NCBI GenBank assembly: GCA_033026295.1
Contig: CM065176.1
Coordinates: 6,085,705-6,149,704, forward strand
Length of the DNA: 64,000 bases
DNA from: Channa striata
Lineage: Eukaryota; Chordata; Actinopteri; Anabantiformes; Channidae
Direction of reading: 5' to 3'
Position 1 is the first letter of the stretch; every line of letters starts with the position of its first letter. The translations under genes were made by a program, and so were the position numbers. A model generated the notes under the pieces. The model made no database searches. It saw only the letters and a program-made list of their open reading frames with translations, and had not been told where the DNA came from. Below are positions 1 to 10,445 of the stretch, in pieces.

Positions 1-88
1 TTGGGTCAAAATCATCAAAAGAACTAAAGTCTCTCATTACACAGTGAAGAGGAGTAGGCCGACTGTATATTGGAAATTGTGACATCGT

Positions 89-340
89 GTGCATAAGGTT
101 GACTATTTTCATGTAAAGTTTGTCCTGACCACTAATAATCAGTGTGGTTTTAAACGCAAACTTGGTACAGATATGCGAATTTTTCCCCTGAAGGAGATCT
201 TGTATAATAGGCATAATTCTACAATTTTTCTGGGTTTTATAGACGCCTCTAAAGCCTTTGACCATGTGAATCATGAAAGTTATATAGTAGAGGGGTTCCA
301 AAAATATTTAGAGTTAATGTCCTACAGTGATGACATATAA
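89..340 (+). mobile_element. Non-LTR retrotransposon reverse transcriptase relic
   Basis: The + strand frame contains GFIDASKAFDHVNH, which matches reverse transcriptase motif A of LINE-type elements (F-x-DASKAFD-x-VNH). About 20 residues later it has YSDDI, a form of the catalytic YADD box. Intact elements have many more residues between these two motifs, so the middle of the RT domain is deleted. The frame has no ATG at its 5' end, and no endonuclease or complete RT surrounds it. It is a dead fragment. The wording of motif A and of the preceding KLGTDM segment suggests a CR1/L2/Rex-like clade, but I cannot fix the clade. Confidence 0.7.
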
Positions 341-374
341 ATGTGGGCTAAGAGGAGGAAAGAGTCTCAGTACA

Positions 375-850
375 TCAGGGGCTGGTCCCCCAGCAGTCTA
401 AGCCTATAGCAGCATGACTATAACCAACTATAAGCTTTATCAAAGAGGAAGGTTTTGAGCCTAGTCTTATAAGTAGAGAGGGTGTCTGCTTCCCGAATCT
501 GGACTGGGAGCTGCTTCCACAGGAGAGGAGCTTGATAGCTAAAGGCTCTGCCTCCCATTCTGGGAACCATAAGTAGGCCTGCATTCTGAGACCAAAGTGG
601 TCTATTAGCATGATATGGTAGAAGGAGATCTTTTAGGTATGATGGAGCTTGACCGTTTAAGCTTTATAGGTAAGAAGAAGTGTTTTAAATTCTATTCTAC
701 ATTTAATTGGAAGCCAATGGAGAGAAGCTAATGAAGGTGAAATATGATCTCTCTCACCAATCCCAGTCAGCAATCTTGCTGCAGCATTTTGGATTAATTG
801 AAGGATTTTTAGAGAGTTACTGGGGCTGCCTGAAAGTAGAGAATTATGTG
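375..850. repeat. Teleost interspersed repeat fragment
   Basis: Phrases such as the AAGGCTCTGCCTCCCATTCT block, the AGGCCTGCATTCTGAGA block, the TTAAATTCTATTCTA block and GCTGCAGCATTTTGGATTAA occur, in my memory, in a very common teleost interspersed repeat. The stretch has no coherent reading frame. It sits directly beside the reverse transcriptase relic, so it may belong to the same or a nested LINE insertion. The family name is not assigned. Confidence 0.55.
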
Positions 851-1745
851 ACGTTAGGTGTCCTTTTTATGCTGTTTTGTTGTTTTGTTGTTTGTTTGTT
901 TGGTGTTTTTGGTTTGTTGTTTCTGCTACCTGGACCTTATTTGTGTCCGTAATTAAGTCATTAAGTAATTAAGTAATAAAGTAAATAAAGCGCACTGCCT
1001 TACAACACTGTTCAGCACCCTTTAATAGGGAAAATGTTTATACAAAAAATAATTTTAATCACTTTCATACAGCAATGTCTAAAGTTTGAAAGAAAATAAA
1101 ACACTGATAATCACATGGTCAAATTGTTAAAAAGAAGATGGACATTGGATTAGAGCAGCAAGGACCAGACTAGGCAGCAATACTATGAGATAGGCCTCCC
1201 ATGAGCCGGAGGAGTACACACATTTCAAAACCTCAGCAGAACAATGTTTCAAAAATGGACCCAGATCAAAGATGCTTTATGTTTGTCCAGTGGGCTCTAC
1301 CCAACCCAGCATGCAGACGTTAAACTCTCTAGATGCAGAGCAAACACTTGACCAGGTTGTGTGAGAATATCTGATACCTCAAATATTCTGATTTAGAGCA
1401 AAATGTATTTTGTGGGTCAAAACATTGTATGAACAACTACAAGCTGCACAAATAAGAATGTCCCTACTGCACAGAGGCACGTGTCAGGGCTGCTGCTTGA
1501 CATTTCAAAGTTTTGAAAATGTGACAGCAACCACATTGTTCTTAAGTAAAACTACCAATGCGTCCGTTTACCATTGTTACCATTGTGGTAACAAACCTCA
1601 CATTTAGGTTTTTGTAAGAAAGCAAGTCAATGATTTTAATGAGTTAGGTACATAATTTTCCAAATTGATGTAGTAAATAATCAACTCTGACAAACATTTT
1701 CTCTCGGCCTCTCTGCCCTTTGTTCTTTGGCTCGTTTCTCTTTAG
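851..1745. other. AT-rich stretch, no gene seen
   Basis: A T/G-rich tract (850-935) and short AAGTAA repeats (about 955-985) are visible. I find no coding exon, RNA gene or recognisable mobile element. The only link to a gene is that it ends at the splice-acceptor-like TTTAG before the P450 exon relic. Confidence 0.5.
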
Positions 1746-1883
1746 GGTACGTTGATCATCACCAACGTCACATCAGTGCGGAGTGAGGAAGGACAGTGGA
1801 AGTTTACACAAGAATTCAACCCTGAAAACCTTCTTTACTGATCAGGGAGAGTTTGCTAAACCAGAGTGTGCTTTACTCTGCCG
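1746..1883 (+). pseudogene. Orphan CYP2 exon relic (equivalent to exon 10)
   Basis: After a TTTAG acceptor, the sequence reads in frame as a P450 segment including SEEGQWKF and EFNPENL. This matches exon 10 of the two P450 genes downstream (EEGQWK, EFNPENF). One extra base just after the NPENLL codons then breaks the frame and gives an immediate TGA. With the base skipped, the matching GEFAKPE continues. The final residues are shortened and the exon ends at a possible donor (CCG|GTATGAG). No other P450 exons were found in the flanks. It is a decayed remnant of a third tandem copy, about 1 kb upstream of copy A. Confidence 0.85.
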
Positions 1884-2638
1884 GTATGAGAGCATATCAA
1901 ACAATATGACAATAAATAAAAATCTTATTGTGTCACATCCACAATAGCAAGCACAGGTAGTGTAGGTTTGGTCAGACTGCTGTTCATGAAAATGCAATGT
2001 TTTTTTATGTAATAGTGCCATTCAGAATTTTGTTTTTAAGGGTGTCCTTTAAAAACTAAATTCAGTGTATTATAATCCAATATCCAGAAACTGACTCTAA
2101 AGCAACCTTGAAGTGAAAAATTTATTTTTTTCTGATGTCTACATTTACATACTTACAAGAAGTCAGCAATGTAAGAACGTACACCTCCTAAGTATTCCCA
2201 GACTTAAAGAGGCAAAAATAATTACAAATAAGTCTTAACTGTGACTGATTCTTTTTTGTTGCCTCTCTGTGATTGTTCTTTGAGTAAATTTTACTTAAAT
2301 TTTTAATTTTAAATTCTTAAATTTTACTTTACTGTTCATTAACTTTGCATAAACTTTGATGTTTTTTTTTTTATCGGCTGATTCTTTATAGCTAACATTT
2401 ATAACATGAAAAGAAAATGAAAGAATTAGAATTAAAGCTAGCATGTGAGCACAGTTATTTCAAGGTTCATTCATGTTCTCAAGTTATTTTTTGCAATAAG
2501 TGATTAATTCACAGTGTTCTTGCTATAAAGAAGATGTCTTTAATATTAGTAGCTGGTGAGGTACGTGAAGTACATACACATGAGTAAATTTCCGTTTTAG
2601 TTTTTTTTATTTCTGGCCAACCTGATGCAATAGCTCTG
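1884..2638. other. 5' flank of CYP2 copy A
   Basis: AT-rich DNA with long T and A runs. It lies between the orphan P450 exon and the copy A promoter. No coding exon or mobile element was recognised. Confidence 0.5.
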
Positions 2639-2672
2639 CAGGCCACCTGACTGTGCAAAGGTTGCATATAAA
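2639..2672 (+). promoter_or_regulatory. CYP2 copy A core promoter
   Basis: A block starting CAGGCCACCTGACTGTGC and ending CAAAGGT (2639-2661) is repeated with one change before copy B (10350-10373). A TATA box (TATAAA, 2667-2672) follows, about 50 bp before the ATG, which implies a very short leader. Conservation between tandem paralogues supports real promoter function. The factor bound is unknown; the CAAAGG half-site would suit HNF4 or a related nuclear receptor, but that is inference. Confidence 0.65.
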
Positions 2673-2723
2673 GCTCATATATTAACAGACCCAGAAACAA
2701 GAAGTGCGTAGCACGCATTCATC

Positions 2724-5700
2724 ATGTTCTCATCGGTGGTTCTATTCTTTGCTGTTCTGCTCATCTTGCTCACCTGTCAGAACCGCAGGCCTAAAAACTT
2801 CCCTCCAGGCCCTCGACCTGTCCCCATCCTTGGAAACCTGCTGCACATAAATCTAAGGAATCCTGTTGCAGATCTAGAGAAGGTAATGTTAAAGAATTTT
2901 TACAAGGCTTAAATGCTGAATACATGTGCTGGTTTATATTTCAATGTACTAACCTGTCTGAAAATATTTAAAACAACGTAGCATCTTTTTTCTTATATGC
3001 AACAGAATATAGCCATTGGTTTTGTGTCTGTGTTCACTCAATTTAAATACCTCAGCACAACCAATGTTACAAGTGCTCCCTCCGAATTCAACACAAAATG
3101 CAACTTCATGACTACTGCAGTCTGACAGGATTCCATCCCCTGAATAATCTCCCTTTTAAGAGAACAGTTCAGGTTTTGTCTCAAGCACAAGTGATGCAAT
3201 TCATCAAGAGCTTCATCGGTTTTAGCCGGTTTGTTTGGGACAGAACATGTGCCACACATACACTTAGCTGACATACATTTTGTCAAAAATGCATAAATGA
3301 ATCATTTTGGCTATGGTTTTCTGCAGAAACCTTTCTTTTTAGTTAAATTTTAGGAATCCAGAGAATCTTTTAAATGTCATTTCTGCTCATGATATTCATT
3401 TTGTATATTCAGGACACCTTTGTGGCAGTAAATTTTGCCAAAACACCTAATTTCCAATTGTGTTAAAATTATTATTTAATTGAGGATCATGAAACATGTC
3501 TTATGTGTTTTGATAAATATTATCTTTTTGATTGTTCGCAAAACAAAATGCTGCTGATGTTGTGCCTGAGTCATGGGCTGAGATCTTTACCCACATTTTC
3601 CTGAGACAGTTTCTGTCACCACTTTCTCGAATATCAAAGAGTCTTCAAAGCCAGAGGAGCAAAAGTGAGGCATTTAATTTTTAAAAAAACATTGAAATAA
3701 ATATCCGTCATGTTTCCTTGTCCTCAGCTTGCCAAGCGCTATGGCAATGTCTACAGCCTGCTTATGGGTTCCAGGCCTATGGTTTTCATCAATGGGCTGC
3801 AGACCTTAAAAGAAGCCCTGGTCAACAAAGCCGCTGACTTCTCTGGCAGACCACAAGGCCTAATGGCCAATCATGCCATTCAAGAGAAAGGTATGAGGGC
3901 ACGGTTTGTAGAGAATTCACACAAAAGTACCTGCTATGAATCTCAGAATGGCTGATCTTAATTACAGGATGCAAGATACAATAATCATGCAAGTTGGGGT
4001 TATTAAATGATTTCGATGCTGATGAAGGATTATTAAGATTTTAACATCAAGTGGACATTCTCAAGTAAATGACCTCATACTTATATACTTGCAACGTAAT
4101 GTAAAATAATCCATCCACTATCTGTAACCACTTATCCCCTTCAGAGTCGTGGGGGGGATGAAGCCTGGATTTCAAAGTAAATATGAATTCACTTTCTACC
4201 TAAACTTTTTGACTTGTAGCGCCAGGAATGGTTCTAGCAGATTATAACTCTGGCTGGAAGGAGCAACGCCGCTTTGGTCTGATGACTCTGAGGAACTTTG
4301 GGCTGGGAAAACAGTCCATGGAGCAGAGAATTCTGAGAGAAATTGATTGCATTATAAAACTTCTGGACAACAGTGTCGGTATGTTCCCTTGCCAAAAAGG
4401 ACCCACTGTATTAATAGAATCAGACCCATTTTCTTGTCTTTACGCATCATATGTTTATTTGTTCATAAGTATATTCTCTAAGGTTTTGGCCCATTTGTGA
4501 CTCAGTTTGGCCAATAAATCATTCAATCGTTTTTTGCTTTAGGTAAAACCATAAATCCTCAGGTCCTGTTTCACAGCGCAGCCTCGAATATCATTTGCCA
4601 AGTCCTGTTTGCCAGGCGGTTTGACTATGATGACGAGTCCATTAAGTTTTTTACTCATTATGTACAAAAAACTTCAAAATTAATGACTGGGTTCTGGGGC
4701 ATGGTGAGTCACATTTTTTCTGCTTGAAAATATGCAATTCAAGTAGGGTAACTTATGAATTTTGTTTGATGTATACTGCAAGTATAATTTCTTTTCAAGG
4801 GAGACTATGTGAACACCAAACACATGTTATTTTTCACCCACAAACAGATTTACAACTCTATTCCCATGGTGCGCTGCCTGCCTCTCCCATTTCAAAGAGT
4901 CTTTAAGTTGTTCAAGGTATGTTTTTTTTAATAAAGCTCTCATTTCCAAGACAGAAAATTTTAAACTAAATCATGTTTTATTACAGAGATAATCACCTTT
5001 GGCCACTTCATTTGGTGAATCTGTACAATCTTCTATAATGCAACTGTCAAAAAGTTATTAATTCTACTGTGTGTGTATTATTGTGGTCATAGTGGATGGT
5101 GGAGTTGTATGGAATCCATTAAATTAAGAGGTGGTTCACTTAGTCTCAGTGATTTTCCACATGGTTGTCTTTATGTCTTACTATAATGTTTAGGTTATTA
5201 GCCAACAAACATGGACAGTGTTGACCCCCTGACCCCCACCACATGACTGTGATGCTGAAAGAGCAGCAGGCGCCAGATCCAACTCTAGTGGCATTTTGCA
5301 AGTGACCAATGTGTAGCTTGATTGAATTTTGTAAAAATGACATCAGACTGCTACAAAACAACCACACATGCCTCGACACGTGTAACTTGATTTGATGCCT
5401 GTTGTTCAAAAGAGGCAAATCACTGAGGTCCGTTAAACCTGCCGATGCGATGTTACAACATGAGAGCGTATTAGACTGATGAAGCATTGGATTAATGCAG
5501 GCTAATAATGAAGAGCATCACCAACTATTTGGTCACACAGTTACAACACAGTTACCGACTGCCTCTAATTTGACATTTTTTAATTCATTTATGATGTTCC
5601 GGGAGTTCAGAATATTAAAGACGTCTATAAGGAAAGAATAAGGACTAATGAAGCAGATGAAAATTGCTCTTTAAGTCGCGGGAAAGAGAAAGGGAGGGAC

Positions 5701-8206
5701 CAAAGGAGTTGATTATCTCAGCAGTCTAACAACTGCTACAGTAAAACATTAATACAATCATGCAGAAAATCTAATACTGTAGCCTACTGGCAAAATCATA
5801 TTTTTGTTACATCAACTTTGAAGGTTGAGGCATTGGATGCGATCTATCAAAGCCAAGACACTCATTTTAGTTTTGATAAATTATCTCATTAAACTTTTTT
5901 CCCATAAAAACAGATGGCATCTGAAAAATGGTCAAAGACGGTGATTGAGAACAAGAAGACCAGAGTTCCTGGTAAACCACGGCATTTCATAGACTGCTAC
6001 CTGGATGAAATGGAAAAGGTTTGTGTGTCTTTCTGTTGGTATTCTGTGTACCATCCGGGACGTTTTAGCGGAGATAATAAGACTGATGTAATAGTTAGTA
6101 GTAGTATTTTCTGAGTTGAGTTGCCAGTTGAGTTTCTGTGTAAACTGGCAGTGTAGTGTTGTATTGTGTGCACTCACTCTTTCTCTGTGTCTTCTGCCTG
6201 CGTAGAGAGGAGATGACGGTTCGTCATTTTCTGAAGATCAGCTTGTTGTTTATGTTTTAGATCTTCACTTTGCTGCAACTGACACAACCGCCAACACCCT
6301 GCTCACTGCCTTCCTCTACCTAATGAACAATCCACAGATACAGGGTATGTCTGTCCATCATCTTCTCTAGGTTTAACAATGTTGGTCTGCATAACTGCGA
6401 ATACTCCATTACTGTACTTAAGTAGAAATGCCTTAAATTTCTTTATAATACGTTCTGCCTGTGGTTCAAACACTGGTGTTAAATACAGTAGCTTTGTTAA
6501 ATGGATAATTAAACTCCTAACAATTCACTAGAAAATGGAGAATTATTATTATTACTATTTTCAGAATATCATTTTAAGTATATTATTTGAAGTTTAAATT
6601 ATAGTTTGAATTATAATCATATAAGGTATATATTTATGGCAACTGAGATTTCAAAGCATTTACACCCCACCCCCACACTGACATTCCCCTTGACCTCAGC
6701 CTTGCCTCATAAAATTTGTGTAACATCTTCAGTGAACATATATTTGTTCTATATGATGATTAAGTTGGAAATGGCTCTTTAACGCGATCCAAACTGAGTA
6801 GTTATTAACCTCTTTTTACTGTAAACGTATTTTTCTCTCTGCCCATTGTTTCTATGTCTGCATATTCCACAGAGCGCTGTCAGCGGGAAATAGACAAAGT
6901 TCTTGATGGAAGGGATCAACCTAGTTTTGAAGACAGACACCAAATGCCCTATGTGCAGGTACATGTATAAGGATTAGTTTAAAATGCTGTGACTTAAAAT
7001 TCACTGTATGCGGCAGAGTAACAGCTGTTTGTCGTATGCAGGCTGTCATTCATGAGACCCAGAGGAAGGCTAACACTGTTCCTCTCAGTGTTTTCCACTG
7101 CACCACCAGAGACACAGAGCTCATGGGATATTCCATACCAAGGGTAAGTGTAAAGGATAGTTTTTACCTGGTTAAAAAAAAATGTAGAATAGGCGTGACT
7201 AGATGTGCAGCTTTTAGGAGTCAGTTACTGGCAGCATAAATTTCAAAATCATACTTCACAGGAAATGTTCTTACTGATAGTGACGTCTGAAGAGCAAGGA
7301 AACTTTCTTTGCCTGTTGTATTCAGGAGAACAACACGAAAGGAAAAAACACAGAACACCATGTGTTGTTGCTTAAAAATAACTGGGCACAGAATTTTGAC
7401 ATGACACTGCCTGAAACCAGCATCCAATCACTTGTCAGATGCACGGCACACACTCACAGTGCAGACAGTGTTCATCATCACAAATGATTGTCTCCACACA
7501 GATGCAGGAAGTGAGGCAGATGACAAATTTTACATCATACATACACTAATGGAAATGTGGACTCAACTATCAACCTCCTAATTTCTGTTCTCTACATGTC
7601 TTTGTTGTGTGGGATTCCTCTGGGTACTCTGGTTTTGTCTGACAGCCCAAAACTATACATATTTTGTTACTTGGTCACTTCCAATTGATTATGAGTGTGA
7701 ATAGTTCCCTGTCATAATGAATATTTGTTTGTTTGTTCTTCAGGGAACCATTATCATCCCTAACCTGTCCTCAGTATTGTTTGAGGAGGGACAGTGGAAA
7801 TATCCTCATGAATTTAACCCAGAGAACTTTCTTAATGAAAAGGGAGAGTTTGTGAAACCAGAGGCCTTCATTCCTTTCTCTGCAGGTGTGTCAAATAACT
7901 TTTACAATCATAGAAAAATCTATTGGACAATTGAATAACCAAATACCACCAGCTGACTGACAATATCTGCTTTGCATTTGTCCTGCTTGTGTTACGGGTG
8001 TTTTAATACACATTGTAGGGCGGCGAATTTGTCTTGGTGAGACTCTGGCTCGCATGGAGCTTTTCCTCGTTCTGGTCACCCTGCTAAGAAAGTTCAAATT
8101 CATCTGGCCTGAGGATGCAGGAGAGCCTGATTTCACTCCTCTTTTTGGAGTTACGCAGGCCCCCAAGCCCTATCGCATGAAGATCCAGCTCAGAGGAACT
8201 CCCTGA
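2724..8206 (+). CDS. Cytochrome P450 family 2 monooxygenase, copy A
   Basis: Eleven exons with GT-AG introns: 2724-2882, 3728-3890, 4220-4378, 4543-4703, 4848-4916, 5914-6018, 6206-6344, 6873-6958, 7042-7143, 7744-7885 and 8019-8206. They total 1473 nt, or 490 aa, a normal CYP2 length. The protein has an N-terminal hydrophobic anchor (about residues 3-17) for the ER membrane and a proline hinge PPGPRPVPILGN (about 28-39). The I-helix AATDTT is at 295-300, the K-helix ExxR is E352-R355, and the haem loop FSAGRRICLG has Cys433 as iron ligand. Such enzymes use NADPH-P450 reductase to oxidise small lipophilic compounds; the substrate is not predictable here. Canonical CYP2 exons 5 and 7 are each split by an extra intron. 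The best guess is the fish CYP2X/2Y-type group (often labelled CYP2F-like), not proven. The start is the ATG 50 bp after the TATA box. Confidence 0.93.
4110..4172 (-). repeat. RTE-like LINE 3' end fragment
   Basis: Inside intron 2 of CYP2 copy A, the sequence from CCATCCACTATCTGTAACC to GATGAAGCCTGG is the reverse-strand form of the same teleost repeat seen at 28318-28594, whose 3' end is GGTTACAGATAATGGATGG. Only the terminal 60 bp or so is present. Confidence 0.65.
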
Positions 8207-9240
8207 TGGTCCAGGAACCAACAATTTAAATACAGTTTATAGTAGCACTGTCATTGGTTTTTCTGCAGGATCACATAAAATCCAGCTTTCGATTCCAAAA
8301 CGTCAAAGTTTTCATGTGAACAATGAATCAAATCACTAATTGATACACAATGGAAATAATGACCTGACTTGGCTCTACAAGATGCAATTTAGTTTCGCAC
8401 AGCTTGTTGTTTTGATTAACTCAAACAGACACAAAGGATTAAATGACTTTATAGAGACAGGATTTTCTTCAATCCTTTGCTTTTAAAAAAGTTTTCATTT
8501 TAAAATCCTCTGCACATGATTTTTAGAAGGCACACTCTGTTAAAAAGGTTTTCTAATTTCTATATCCCCATTCAGTCTAGATAAAATTAAATCACAAAAT
8601 CAAACATTGTCAAATGACAGTTACATAAGATAAAAAAAAAACCAACCATAAGTAGAGAGACTTGAAGATGTCTCAGATGTTCAGCAGATGTGGATGTACA
8701 GTAGGAAGACAGGTGTATTAGTATCTTGTGTGTTTTATTAACCTTGTGGGGGGGGTTGAACATCAGTTCTCAGCACCAACACCTGGGGTTCAGCTCAGGA
8801 CATCTCTGTGACACAGAAATCAATGATCTGTCAAGAAGACAAACAACATGTTCTCACTTCATTGCATGTGTTATGTAACTGGTTAACACAGTAAATGAGT
8901 TATGTACTTTTGAGTCAATGCAATTGTTTCTAATGTATATGTTAGAACCAGGACATGCTGTGAACTAGTGACCTTTATTAAAAAAAATCAAAGTGAAAGT
9001 TGACAGGCTGCCTTTATGTGTTTACTTTCAGTTTTCACTCTGCTAAAAGTGATGCTGGTCATAAAGAAAGACGAATAAAATTATTGCACATTGGAGTGTC
9101 TCCGAATTTTGCCACTGATTGCTACACATTGCTTATTTTATCAGAAACTATAGACAAGTTAAAATTTTGTTCTGATACAGTCACGTGTCTAGTTTAACAA
9201 TGGACCAAAGTTTCTTTTCAAAGTTTGTTTCTTTCTAATT
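8207..9240. other. 3' flank of CYP2 copy A
   Basis: AT-rich DNA after the stop codon that should include the 3' UTR. I see no clear AATAAA close to the stop, so the transcript end is undetermined. No coding exon or mobile element was recognised. Confidence 0.5.
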
Positions 9241-9680
9241 CAGGGCGAATTCCCCCAAACTAAATTCTCTGCACAGGTGCAGGGCAGGGGGAGGGTCGGT
9301 AACCATGGAGACGGCCTCACACCTGAGACATATGAATGACGACTTCATGTTTCAACGAATGAAAACAGCCAAACCTCCGCACGCACTCGGGCTGGTTCTA
9401 CTTTTTCAAGACCATCAACTCCTCCGCGCTGCGCCGCAGTGTGGTGTCGCAAACAAACTCAGGTTCCTTGAGACTTCCTGTTTGTGAAGAGTTTGCTGTT
9501 ATCGTGTATCTTGAATTATACTGTGAATATCTTCCGGTCCAGTACCTTGTTGCTGTCCACGTGCAGGTCTGTTGGTGCTTTGTGTCGTGACAGGGACTCG
9601 AGTGTGCGCATGCGCCAGGTGCTTTAACATTGAGTGTGACCTGAGCGCCCCCTGCAGACCGTGTGCTGTCACCACATGGG
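9241..9680. promoter_or_regulatory. GC/CpG-richer patch with NRF1-like site
   Basis: This patch is visibly richer in G+C and CpG than its surroundings (for example CTCCGCGCTGCGCCGCAG near 9421). It carries TGCGCATGCGCC at 9605-9616, which matches the NRF1 consensus. No conserved reading frame was recognised on either strand. It could be an orphan promoter or enhancer, or first-exon DNA of an unseen transcript. Confidence 0.35.
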
Positions 9681-9764
9681 ACAAGAGACGAGCGGCAATC
9701 AAAGTGTCATTATAGTTACATTATAAGCGGTTACATAATCTGCAAACACTTATAGTGTTAAGGG

Positions 9765-9960
9765 TATTGATGGGGGGTGCAACTTATCCCAGCTTTTCAG
9801 GATAAACGCTGGACAGGTCACCAGTCTCAGGGCAAAGACAAAGAGACGTACACAGACAGACACCCATTCGTCTTTGGACTAGAGGAGGAAACCAGAGTAG
9901 TTGGAGGACATGCATGAAAGCACAGGGAGAACAGGGGGATTCAAACGGACGACCTTCTCA
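9765..9960 (-). repeat. RTE-like LINE 3' end, reverse copy
   Basis: The order TTATCCCAGC, CGCTGGACAGGTCACCAGTCTC, CAGACAGACACCCATTCG, GTCTTTGGACTAGAGGAGGA and AGGGAGAAC matches the reverse complement of the common teleost repeat present in + orientation at 28318-28594. It is diverged and partial. Confidence 0.7.
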
Positions 9961-10330
9961 TCACCGCACCACCGTGCTGATACAAGTACATACACCAGTA
10001 TATAAAACAGGAGAAGGAGAAGAAGTGTCTCCCTCCATCCAAACACACTGGAGACGACAGAAGGCCGAGAGGGAGAAGTGGTAAACCATCATTTACGGTG
10101 ATGGTGGAAATTTCACCTTGGTGAATGAGGCCAAATGCATCAGCAGCAGAGAGACACGGGTAACTTTAGTGCAGAGTACTCCATGTCTGCTGAAGTGGGC
10201 AGCGTGTACGATCCGGCATGTCCCGACCGTGTCCGATCAGGACATAGCTACATGGCATGGCTCTAAAGTAAATAGATCTGAGTAAATATCTGGTGCATCA
10301 GTACAGAATGGACTCGTATTTAGTCATTTC

Positions 10331-10396
10331 TGGTCAAAGTCAAACTGTGCAGGCCACATGACTGTGCAAAGGTGTGTTTGAAAACCTCATATAAAA
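10331..10396 (+). promoter_or_regulatory. CYP2 copy B promoter: DR1-like site, shared block, TATA
   Basis: TGGTCAAAGTCAA (10331-10343) is a near-perfect direct repeat of hexamers spaced by one base (DR1), the kind bound by HNF4 and PPAR/RXR. The block CAGGCCACATGACTGTGC plus CAAAGGT (10350-10373) is shared with copy A, and TATAAAA is at 10390-10396. The ATG is about 50 bp further on, as in copy A. Binding by any named factor is inference. Confidence 0.6.
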
Positions 10397-10445
10397 AGAG
10401 GCAGAAGGAAAAGGAGTGTAAACACATCAAAATCACTGCTTCATC

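Noticed and set aside
5146..5487. Antisense 113-codon frame inside CYP2 copy A intron 5.
   Set aside because: No recognisable domain and no initiation or splice context; it lies wholly within an intron of the confirmed gene.
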